Assembly (NCBI GenBank): GCA_036345935.2
Contig: JADWOT020000030.1
Location: forward strand, 248,001-312,000
Source: Taenia hydatigena
Taxonomy: Eukaryota > Platyhelminthes > Cestoda > Cyclophyllidea > Taeniidae
DNA length: 64,000 nucleotides
Direction: 5' to 3'
Positions 12,401 through 22,800 of this stretch are shown one piece after another. Every line of letters starts with the position of its first letter. Within the stretch, counting starts at the first letter, position 1. Under the pieces are notes generated by a model. It was not told the DNA's origin, made no database searches, and worked only from the letters and a program-made list of their open reading frames with translations. Position numbers and translations under genes: made by a program.

Positions 12401-14384
12401 CAGGCTAAGATTCAGCATGGTATTCAAATTGGTTCACTTCTGCACAAAGTTGTGGGAATCGGAAAGACTTCTGTGGTGCAAATATAGCCCGTCGGACAAG
12501 CAGAGCAGAGGGCAGTGTAACATTCCTTGGTCGGAAGCACTCATTTTCTGGGCCGCGATTAATGAACCTTGCGGTTTATGGACGAGCAATCTCTAATATC
12601 GCCGAGGGAAGAAAGCGGCACATGGGAGCTGGCGAATAATACGGAAAGTCAGGATCATTTAGTGAGCCACCGCTTAACCCCCTTGCTCGTCGTCGTCAAC
12701 CGGAGCGCCTACTTCACAAGGCACCTACCGCAAACGCAGCCTTAGCCACTGCCACGGCGTCATTAAAGTAGAAGCTGTTCATACATACGGAAATTTTTAA
12801 ACCACCGCACTACAGTTGTAAAGGATAAACTGGTATAAGAAGGAGGTGAACTGCTTGACCACAGCGGATGGCCATGGTGAGGAAAAAAAGGAGTTAAAAG
12901 GAAAGGCAGCAGCTGTTGGTCTCGTGGCCTAGGGGTTCGAGTCCAGTCGGGGTTGTAAAGCTACCTTATTTTCTTCGCTGCTCGTAGTGGCACTGTATCT
13001 GTCCAGCAACGAACTAAAACGAAAAGGCACTGGATGAGAAAAGACAGTCAGCTGCACCAGGTAGGAAGAGGTTAAATTATCAGCATGCCAAGTAGGAGCC
13101 GCCACACTATTAGGACAATGCCTAACTTAATAGACAACCTCTCTTCCACCAGCTTCCTTCCTTCTTCCCCATTCCTGTCCACTCCCTTTACCACCAACTA
13201 TTTCCCACGCCTTTACCTTTGCACTCACTTCCTGACTCACTTTCGACTCTAACCTCTCTCCTCTAATCAGGTACTGTCTTGCCGCGGTGAGATATGGAAT
13301 GACTTATAGGGTAGTTAAGGTGTGACTGATTGAGTTGGCACACTTGACATGCCTCTACAGCTGGTCACTCATATCACATTAGACTGATGGTGCAAATCTG
13401 TGAGTTGATGGATCGGTTGCAGTTACTGATGGATGGTTGAGGGGTTAGGCATGATACGGCAGAGCAGAGAAGAGCAGGCGTCATTTCATTCATATACAAC
13501 TTCAACGTTTTCGATCCTTTATTGCTCATTCCTTCCAGCGAATAAAACATTTGTCAGCCATTCGCAAAACGTGAAGTCAAATGTATATCGCCTTAAAGCT
13601 ACTGATTTAAAAAGAGAGAAATTTCAGGGCCCAATTGACGATAAGATGGAAAGGGAAATAGAGAAATGAATAATTTTTGATGCACTTATGCAAAATTTAT
13701 TCACAGGGACAAATGGGCGGAAGGGTCTTCCACGACATTTGTTTCATCTAATACTGCGCAGCCCGTCACCGGCCAGAGAGGACAGTCTCTTGTTAGACAC
13801 TGCTTTTGTCGCTAAGGTGAATCTGATGAAGGAAAGAAGGGCAAGGGGACATGATAAGTGAATGTTAAGAAAGTAAGTGTGAAGTGGATGTTGGTAACTC
13901 GCACTGGCCCTGATAGTTAACGCACCTAAAGTTTGCAATGACACAGACGCGACTGATCTTATAGCACTGCATCCTCAAACATATATTCCGCAAGGTCTTC
14001 GTGCCCGTAAAGCCCCAAAAAACAGGCGGTGGTAATGGTGGTGGGGTAGGTCAGCAGGCTAGGGCGTCGTCCTAACAATGTCGGTGTCGAGAATTCGAGC
14101 CTATCACCAGGCATGACAACTTTCCGCCAACAAATTTTTAGTCGATTTACTGACCTTTCTTGTCTAGCGGCAAAGTAGGTAGCAAGTGCATCCTTCCTGA
14201 TGCAATTCGTTGTTGGATAGACACGATGCCACTGCAAACAGAGGTGGAGACAAAGAATCTTTACGGCTTTGGTAGGATTCTAGTCTGAAATCTTTTGATC
14301 CGTAGCCAGACACCCTATACATTAGGCGGCGGATTCAAAAAGTATGTTTTCGCATCTCTCCTCTTCTTCCTCCATATCATCATC
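12401..14384. other. Spacer between inverted R2 arms with tRNA-like scraps
   Basis: There is no convincing gene. Several short tRNA-like pieces occur. Near 12925-12960 (+) a GTGGCCTA box is followed almost at once by GGGGTTCGAGTCC, as if the middle of a tRNA had been deleted. Near 14040-14110 (+) there is an A-box-like and ATTCGAGCC B-box-like pair. A decayed Arg-ACG-like tRNA at 14270-14336 (-) is listed separately. A pyrimidine-rich stretch lies near 13140-13260. Confidence 0.4.
14270..14336 (-). pseudogene. tRNA-Arg(ACG)-like relic
   Basis: On the minus strand the sequence runs CCGCCTAATGTATAGGG, then GGCTACGGATCAA, then AGAATCC. This resembles the D arm, the anticodon arm (loop CTACGGA, anticodon ACG) and the T loop of animal tRNA-Arg(ACG). 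The anticodon and T stems have several mismatches, and the B box has decayed to CTAGAATCC. It is therefore a pseudo-tRNA or the head of a tRNA-derived short interspersed element. Confidence 0.5.
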
Positions 14385-14995
14385 TGCTGCAGCAATTAAG
14401 CAGCACACCTCCTCCCCATGTCGATCCACACTTTGCATCGGCAATGCAATAGTTCCAATGTTTCCTAAGTCGAACCGCTTCTACTTCCCATGACACCTGT
14501 AGTAGTGGTAGTGGCTGTGTTTGCTGTAGATGCCTTCCGAAGCAGAAGTGCCAGCCGGCGACCATGAGCAATGAGGAAGGTGGTGGTCATCACATCTGCC
14601 TTGGTGGCAACAGCGGCGATAATACCAGTATATGGCGTTTAGCGTTGGGGACTTTAAAACTCAAGACTTGCTGTCAACTATCAAGGGGGCGTCAAGAGAT
14701 CGGTTGTTTGGACCGTACACGTAGTTGTGGAGTGGGTAAACAAGGTCGGATGTTTGACGACTCCTTTCGATACTTTTTTAGTCGCTTACACTACCATTGC
14801 AGCTTAGGATTACATAAAACAGCCGTCGCTAACCCGGAATAAAGTACGCTGATTTGTGCGATGAATAGCTGGAATTTCTATTTTCTTCAATTGTGACGAA
14901 AGCTCAATCAAGTACGCTGAACTAGAGTATGCCGAAAACAGTGCCTATCCTAAAAACCCATCATCACGGGGAATATTCGCGCAATAAAGATCAAC
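14385..14995 (+). repeat. Dispersed repeat R1, copy 2
   Basis: Second copy of the repeat at 8095-8800, in the same orientation, with shared ordered blocks such as GTAGATGCCTT, GGTGGTCATCACAT, AACAGCGGCGATAATACCA, ACTCAAGACTTG and GTGCGATGAATA. It lies between the inverted R2 arms, so either it was inserted there or the R2 pair formed around it. Confidence 0.7.
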
Positions 14996-15679
14996 AATGT
15001 CAGCTCTCTGGTCGTAAGTGTAACTAGCAAGCCTCAGCATTTAGCCTGTCATCGACTTTTTAGAATCCTAATTATTATCTAAACCCTACGCCCTAATATC
15101 GAGCACCCAATTTCGCTGGTCCCTTGAATTAGGCTTGGCAGCGTACGAAAAGCAGCAATTTTCTGCTTTATATGTAGGAAACACTAAAGTCAAAAAGATA
15201 CGCACCCACTACTTAGGTTCAGTAACATATGCAAACTTCTACGATCGAACTTGGGTGGAAGTTAACCCTATTCAAAGTTAGAGAGCATTGATACCTGGAA
15301 GGCCATCGCAAGAGGGACTCTCTGAGTATCAATGCGGCAGCAATAAGGTAAAAAAAATATCGCATCGATTTATTCGAATATTGTGCACAACAATTTTAAG
15401 TACAGCAACCCTCGATGACAGTTGCGATCACTAGGAGCGTTAGAACATCGGCTACGCTGGTGCATCGAAATAAACGCAGCAATTTCTGGAAGGGGAAAAA
15501 ATCTTCAGTGCCAGCACGAAGCAAGATATAGAGGCAAAGGTCAATCGCAAATCAAACTTTGCTTTAAAGTATTGCATTCCATCAAGCATGTTTATTAATG
15601 GAACGATTGAAAATATCGGGAAAATCAACAAAAGAAACACAACAGATGGTTTAATTACGAAAGTGAAGTGGTGAATTGC

Positions 15680-16790
15680 GCAGAATATGATTTGCAATTT
15701 GTTAAGTGGTACTGATCAGGTGGTAGAATTTGGGCGAGAGTGGTGTGCAATATGGTTGGAAAGACCGAGTGGAGGTGTGGAGGAGTGGCGGAACCGGTAT
15801 TGGGGAGAATCGGGCAACGCGATAGTGAGTAGTAAACTCGAGACATAGGGACTAGACCAAAACGCAGTGGTCGGAAGTTGTACGGAACTGGTGTGGCCTA
15901 ATGGACATGGCGTCTGCCTTCTAAGCAGAAGATTGCGGGCTCGAGTCCCGCCACTGGTGCTTTGTTAACGATTACCAATCCAGCCATCTTCCTGTCTGTG
16001 ACGTCAGTGCGAATCCAGTAATAAGTGATGCAATTGTATCCAACTCGACGCCCATCGCTCCCCAAGCCTTCTCATTCCGTAAACGGGCAAAAGTCCTGCC
16101 GTCTCTTCACCAACTCTTCTGGCTTTAGGCTGCATGCGTGTTCGAATGAATGTAGCTCTAAAGGCATGTCAAATGACAGAAGGTATGAAGCTGACCATGC
16201 GTGGCACTGCCTTTTCGCTCTCATAATGGTGTCTACAGAGATGTGACCACAAATTGGATGATAATCGTTCGCGAGCGTTAGCAACTAACCCTGGAGGCGC
16301 CTAGATTGCAATCTTTTATTGTTCCATTGATCGATCGCTCTTTTGTATTCTATCTGTTCGCTCAGTGAACTATAGGTCGGTGCTCATTACAAAGCATTTA
16401 CGCAGGATGGATTTGGGTGGATTCGATATGAGCTGGGTGCATGTTAGCAGCTTCTCGGGAGATTTTGACTGCAAGTGTAGACATGATAACAACGCATTTG
16501 CAGGTGAAATGCGAGGTCGAGAACCGTAGTGGCCATAGGTCAGCAACCCAATTTGACTTATTTCTCCACAAGTCAATAATGACCTTAATAATTAATATCT
16601 AGCTAGCGTCTGAGATCGCAAGTTGGATTTCAAATCTTTCCCACGGAAGTGCAAAGGATCTATCAGATGGATGATGCAGCCATAATCGTAATGCCCCTAC
16701 CTATTCTCTACAAATCTGATTCAAATGATAATCCAGCAACAGCAACATCCACTTGTGCAAGCAGGCTACGTATACATTGAATGCTTGCAT
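15680..16790 (+). repeat. Dispersed repeat R2, copy with intact tRNA head
   Basis: Plus-oriented copy of the 1.1 kb repeat whose inverted copy is 11280-12400. The alignment starts about 200 bases upstream of the tRNA gene and runs about 830 bases past it, so the tRNA is internal to the duplicated unit. This differs from an ordinary tRNA-derived short element, where the tRNA part is the 5' end. A larger composite element or a plain genomic duplication should be considered. Confidence 0.85.
15887..15959 (+). tRNA. tRNA-Arg (anticodon TCT), possibly a repeat-borne copy
   Basis: The cloverleaf can be drawn by hand. The acceptor stem ACTGGTG/CACTGGT has 7 pairs, two of them G-U. The D arm is GCC/GGC with loop TAATGGACAT. 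The anticodon stem TCTGC/GCAGA is perfect around loop CTTCTAA, with TCT at positions 34-36, reading AGA arginine codons. The T stem GCGGG/CCCGC is perfect around loop CTCGAGT, followed by a single G discriminator. No CCA is encoded, as expected in eukaryotes, and A- and B-box promoters are internal. Doubts: the T loop starts with C instead of the usual T54, no run of four or more T follows at once as a pol III terminator, and the gene sits inside a duplicated 1.1 kb repeat whose other copy has decayed. Confidence 0.65.
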
Positions 16791-19700
16791 TTTTGCCTGC
16801 ATATAATGCAGGAGAGTCGATAGAACACAATGTAAAGACGCCATTGTAAAATAGATTAAGTGCCTGAGCTCATTGGGTGGCGAGTTAGTCTGACTGAAAC
16901 TGGTGCAATTATTCGTCCCGCAGGTAGGCTTGGGACTTAAAAAGGCAGAGAAACTCCAGCATGGATGGATCAATGTAGGTGGGAGGGAAGTTGGATGCAC
17001 TGACGTGCGGCGTGGCATAAGAGACGAGGGATGACGAAAAAGTTAAGGTTGAATGGCATATGTCGTCCAGAATAATGGGTGAATGTGCTTTGGGCGCGAA
17101 TGATGAGACGGTGGGATGTAAGAAGCAAGTCAAAGCGGGCCTTGCATGGAGTGCATTACGCTGAAGTCCTTTCAATTTGTGATTTACACTTCCGTATCTG
17201 ATTCCATCCACTCCCGATCTTGGCTCAAAATGTGCGAATTAGAGAGGATTCGGAAATGACCAGCAGTAAGGCAGTGTCGAGATCTGCCTGAAGTCTCCCT
17301 TTGGGGATCTCTGTCAACTTATGTGATGCATATGCTTTCCCGCTCGCAGGGTTTGGTTGAAAATCACAATGCCCAGATCGCCTACTCGTGATTTTCATTC
17401 AGCTTTATTCAAATCATTCGACTGTGCCATGCTCATGCGACTTTCGTGACTTCTGTTCACCGTTGCAGGGCCTTGCTGACGTCATGGCTTCGGCTAGGTG
17501 GAATTTCTCTAAACTGTTTGCGCCATAGCTATGAAACTAAACATTACTACTCCTCTCCACCCCGTTCGGAAACATGAGCCCTGTATTCACCAAATGCTGG
17601 TAGCTGTATCTCTCTATTCCCTTTGGAAACGATATCAAACCGGTGCTTTAGCAGAGTCATATAAATCATTAGTCTGCACTGCTGAACTAGCTTTGGCCTC
17701 CACAGCTCTACTGGTCTAAATAATTAGGCTAAATGGTTCTTAAGGCACTGTACCAAAGTGTGTCTCTTCCCAATTGTATTATCAATCACATGATTCTGTG
17801 CTTCACTGGTTCCATCTTGATGTCGTTTAGAAAACAAGATATTTGAGTAGCTACACTACGCTGTTGCTGAGTCAGTTTTATCTGAAAAATCTGTTTTTTT
17901 TTTAGTTGGCTTTAGTATTTGCCAATGAACTTGGACTGAATCAAACAACTAACTTTTGAGCGGGTTTCATGCCCATTCCGAGGTCTAACAATGCTTCTTA
18001 GAGCACGGATGGTGGACAAAAAATTTTTATCCAAATTCACCTGTTTTCTCTCCTAAACTTACTTTGTTTTCTTTTAAGCACCGTTCTTTGACATTTCTAT
18101 GCACCACCAAATAAGTCGCATGCAGATAATCAATTACTTTTATCCAAGTAGTGTTTCCTATAAATTACGCAGTGCTGTTTTTTGCAATTGCTTGCTAATC
18201 TAATGAACCAGCTACTCTTGACCTCTTTACAGCAATTTCAGTGGCATTGGAGCAAGTCGATGGCTTTCTTTTCTGTGAGGCTTCCTCTATTTTGGTATCC
18301 AGGTCTGCGTTTGTCATAATCTGGCTTGAGCGAATTCCTTTGTATAAAAATAATGGAAATCAGCTGCGCCATAATATTTTGAGACGGAATTATCAATCCT
18401 TAAAATGACTGAGTTAGACAACCTCAGTTGGCGCTAAGGGAGTAATCGCTACCCTTATTTAATTCAACCGCCTATTTATGGTGGGTAAAGGCCACCCGCA
18501 TTGCAACCGTTTTGTTATAACCGCCAAAGTAATAATTGCATGTTCTTTTGTCCACAATATTTGTCTGTAGCTGCTGGTATCTAGAGCACAGTTAAGGCGT
18601 TCCATTCAATTTAAATTAATTGTCCCGGAATATTAAGTATATGGATATTAACGATTCCATTTATTAAGATGGTGTAGCTAATAATGAATTTTGCTGATAA
18701 TTATGCTGGCTGATTTTGTACGCTGACTGAGCCCTTTTTGTGAGGGTAAATTGCGCTGTTCATTTCTTTCCGCCTACGATAAGCAAAGCGAAGGAAGCTG
18801 AATTGCTGATCCAACCATGCAGTCTCTCAATTGCTTACAAGCGCTTTTATAGTGTACCAACTGATAATGTCGACTCCGCTCATCATTAAGCAAGGTTTTG
18901 GCCTTTACAACTGTGGCATGCAATTTTGTAGTGCACAAAAATTAGGTGTGATAGTAGTGACACCAACCAGTAGAAAGTATGAATAACTCACGCCTGTAGC
19001 ATGGCGCATACATTTGCTGTCTAAATTTGCTCTTCAGCAGTTTTTGTTGTATTATGTCATATTTTGTAACGATAGGCTCTGCTTACCCTGTTGGAAATCT
19101 TCTCTGCCTCAATGACTAAAATGTCGAGAGTTCTGTCAATGGACCACTTCGAAACAGTGACCGAAATGCAAAAAGTCACATCGTATTGATGCAGCCTATT
19201 AAGACTCGATCGGTTCGGTTCTCCATTTAATGGCAGATCTCAGCTTCCTAATTTTCTTTCAATGCACTTGATAAGCCCAAGGGTGAGGTCGATTTTTCAG
19301 CTGCATGGATCGGTCCTTGAATGCAGGCCGTCTGGTGATGACCTTGCCATCTAGGGAATGCCCAAGCAGCAGTCATTCTGACGGAACAAAGGCAGTGATG
19401 ATATCGAACTAAAGGCAGTCTAACGTTTGTCATTGGTTGCAAGATTTAGTCCCAGCTCGGCAAATAATTTAGATTGGCTTTCATTCACAGCATATGGACT
19501 GCACGATCCGCCATGGAGGAGATAGGGAAACTTAAATTTCTCCTCAGCTAATGTCTACAGATTAGGGTTGAATGGACAAATACTTATAATACAGTTGTAA
19601 TCAACTCAAGGGAACAAAATTTTGAGTGTTAAGTTAACGTTTTGGCAAATTGTGATGTGTTTTTGATGGCAGATATCTTGGGTTGTCCGCCTTCTACTGA

Positions 19701-20530
19701 TATTTATCTGTTCACATGTCACAAAAAACTGCGCTACTACAAACATCTACAACGTGTTTTAGAGAGGCAGCCATTGGTAAAATGCAGCGCTCATTAGCAA
19801 CTCACAGCAGTGACAACGAGCCAAACACACGATAAAGACTCACCACATGCCGTAATTTCCTTATTAGCCCATCAAATGCAAACTTGAATAATCTACAAAA
19901 TTGCAACATTTCATATTTGTACAATGCGACTATGCCTTGGCAAAATAGGTAAGTTTTTAATATTCTTCGCAATTGACTATGCTGTAAAATTTGATTAGGT
20001 GTATATTACGCTTTTGAGGGATATACTTTAAAGCGAAATCGCCTCGCTAGTATGTAATGGCCGTAGTGAGGAAGAGGTCGATCCCTTGTACAATGCAGTC
20101 GATGAAGCCGCAATCGACAGTTACATTAACCTTTAATAAAACGATCATTCTTTTTGAAATAACGCTAATGTGTGCTCAAATTTTGGACCGTAAAACATGA
20201 AAGTTGCCAAAATTTGCAATCGATACAAAGCGATTTTGAAATATCCTTTTCAGAATAATTCGTCTCCTGGAAGCTGTATGCAATCAAACCACATGACAAT
20301 ATTTCATTCACTCTTCGAACACTTGACCTATGAATGTGTACACCACTCGCAATTTAAATGGAGCTGTGAATATAACATCTGTGTCGTCTACGCTGTGTTC
20401 ACTCCACCGTTACTCAATTTTCGGCCCCTTCCTCTAATCTCTTAGGTTATAATGTAAAGTATTCCAAGACAGCAACAAGGTTTGAGGTATTTGGCTTCAG
20501 ACGGCATAGACTTGATGTCCATCTTCACCT
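16791..20530. other. Intergenic sequence, nothing recognised
   Basis: Open frames of 60-105 codons on the minus strand near 16.7-17.2 kb overlap in different frames and lack splice support. No RNA gene or shared repeat was found in the rest. Confidence 0.4.
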
Positions 20531-20539
20531 GTGAATTCT

Positions 20540-20900
20540 GGTTGTACACCAATTCACGGCTCTGAATGGGCCTCTACTCAATGCAGACAGCGAATTCACG
20601 CTGCTCTTTAAAACCAAACCAACAGTCTTTAGGTAAACTTTATAGGTAAAATTATTTACACATATTCACCCCACGCACCTATTCCTGAATAGTTAAAACA
20701 TAGATTTTGCGCAAATACGGCGAAAGCGATCAAACCACAATCGGTCTAAATTCAAGCAACCATTCCCTTTGCATTGTCGTTGCTTGCCAACAAGCAGTAG
20801 CAGATGTTAGGCTTAATCCGTGCCTTACTTAAACTAACAATTATCTGCCTGCTTCCAAAGAACCAGTTTAGGCTATATTAAATTAAATTACAATAAACTC
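20540..20900 (+). repeat. Dispersed repeat R3, copy 1
   Basis: Aligns in the same orientation with 22490-22800. Shared blocks include CAGACAG followed by AACCAACAGT versus GACTAACAGT, and GTAGCAGATGT followed by GCTTA. Divergence is high and indels are common. The class is unknown and no coding is evident. Confidence 0.55.
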
Positions 20901-22489
20901 TGCCCTTATAAATGCAAACAAAGGACGTGACTATCTCCAACACTTACTAAATTTGTGCATGTCATGAGGTGCAATCACGAAAGTCTCTGAACCGACTTGG
21001 GTCCGACCCCTCTGACCTCAGAATAATAGTCCAAAAAAATCACTGCAGGCATGACTATTACCTAACTTGATGTGATACCTCGATGCTGGATAAAGAAACA
21101 GCTGTTCGTCAGGACTCACTATCATGCAAGCCATGTTAGTGGTAAAAATTCGTCATGAGACATCCCGATGGGTTACATGCTAAAGTCTAACAACTTCAGA
21201 CTTCAAATGAAGAGAATGTCAATCAAATGGTCACAACCTTTAACTTCAGGGTCTATCTCATTTTGATCGACGAAATAACCTAGTTAAATTGGCTGTCGGT
21301 TCGAACGGTGGAGTTTTGGTTAGGATACAACACCAATCGCAACACTAATCTCCCTATTAGGAAGTTTACCACAACGTAGTGTCGGTGGCCTCATTTGGAG
21401 TAAAAGTCGGAGAGCGCTTAATCTGTGCACTCCAAAATAGCAACACTTCCAAATGCTGTTGATGTTGACACAGGCGGCCATCGAAAATTAAGTTTTGACG
21501 AAACCTGTAGTTTCAAAGTATATAACGCCACCGGTCTTGGATGAGAGCTTCTATGAACTGAGTCGCGTCCTTTGAAATATTAACTGCATATTTCCCTAAG
21601 ACCAATATTATCCTGTTCCATTGAGACAAAACGATTCAATTTCAAAGATAGCTAGCCACAATTAATGGATCGTTGAGTGAACTTATGACCTCTCTTTTTG
21701 ATGTTAGATGACCCGGCGAAAATTGTATTTAAGACCACCACTATGCAGGCTGAGGCAAAATGCTGACGAAGTTTTACATGATCTTAACCTAGCAATGATG
21801 AAGCTTGCCGTGTTTTAATTTGTTCAACGACAAAATAATGACAGTTTAGAGGCATAACAGTTTCCAAATAATTCCGTCAAACTTTGTTACACCGCAAGTG
21901 GTCTGCACCATTGTTAGGTAAGTGAGTATCAGGGCGGGTTTTGCTGCATCGATATCAAAAACGGACGTTTCATTTTGAACTGTAGGACTCTACTTTTATT
22001 TCTCTCTTAAAGCATACCTATTCCGCCTTCAAAAAAAGTCACTTTCTCTTCCAACTCAACTTTACAGTTTATGATTAGTTATGTAAAGGCATCGCAAACG
22101 CAGTTTATCAGAATGGGTCTTAGAACGAAATTGGTGAAGTATAAGTGGTTACATACCTGGTTAGCTTCTCGAATACCAACCAGCATTCTACCCGTGTCTT
22201 ATCACAAGAATTGTCTCCTTCCCCCGCTTTATTCTTTAGGTCACCTTTGCGCCGCGATGATTTGCATCTTATTATTTAAATGATCTTATAAAGCCCTCGC
22301 CTTCGCCAAACTTAGGTGAGATACATTATATGTTTATAAATTTGAAAGCAGTAATAAGAATAGATACAATTTGTGCTTCATTCAACGTGCTGACGCTGGT
22401 GTCCGTCATTAATTTCTGCAACTTTTGCGTAAATTGTAGTGAAAGACAGCATTGTTCCATTGCAAATTCTAATTGAATCCCTAACGACA

Positions 22490-22800
22490 GCTTTTAATGC
22501 ACCTTAAGTAAGTGCAGACAGGGAGGTCATGCCTCTCTTGAAGACCAGACTAACAGTTTTAAGCTATATCCAATGCTTGAAATTGTTGGTCCACTTTACC
22601 CAGAACATGTAAGGCAGACTTGATTTTGACTCAAATACCATGAAAGCAACGAAACTGCAGCTTGAGTCATTCATTCGGCTAGTTCTGTTACTTTGTCATG
22701 ATATACTAAATAACCGGTAGCAGATGTCAAGCTTAGTTCGTTTCTGACTTAAGCTGGCGATTGTACAGCTTATCCTAAAGAGGCCAATCAACGCTCACTG
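22490..22800 (+). repeat. Dispersed repeat R3, copy 2
   Basis: Second, shorter copy of the 20540-20900 repeat. The 1.6 kb between the two holds no recognised gene. Confidence 0.55.

Noticed and set aside
19750..19830. REAAIGKMQRSLATH, similar to part of CELF RRM1
   Set aside because: The similarity needs a gap, covers too few residues and lacks nearby RNP motifs; probably chance.
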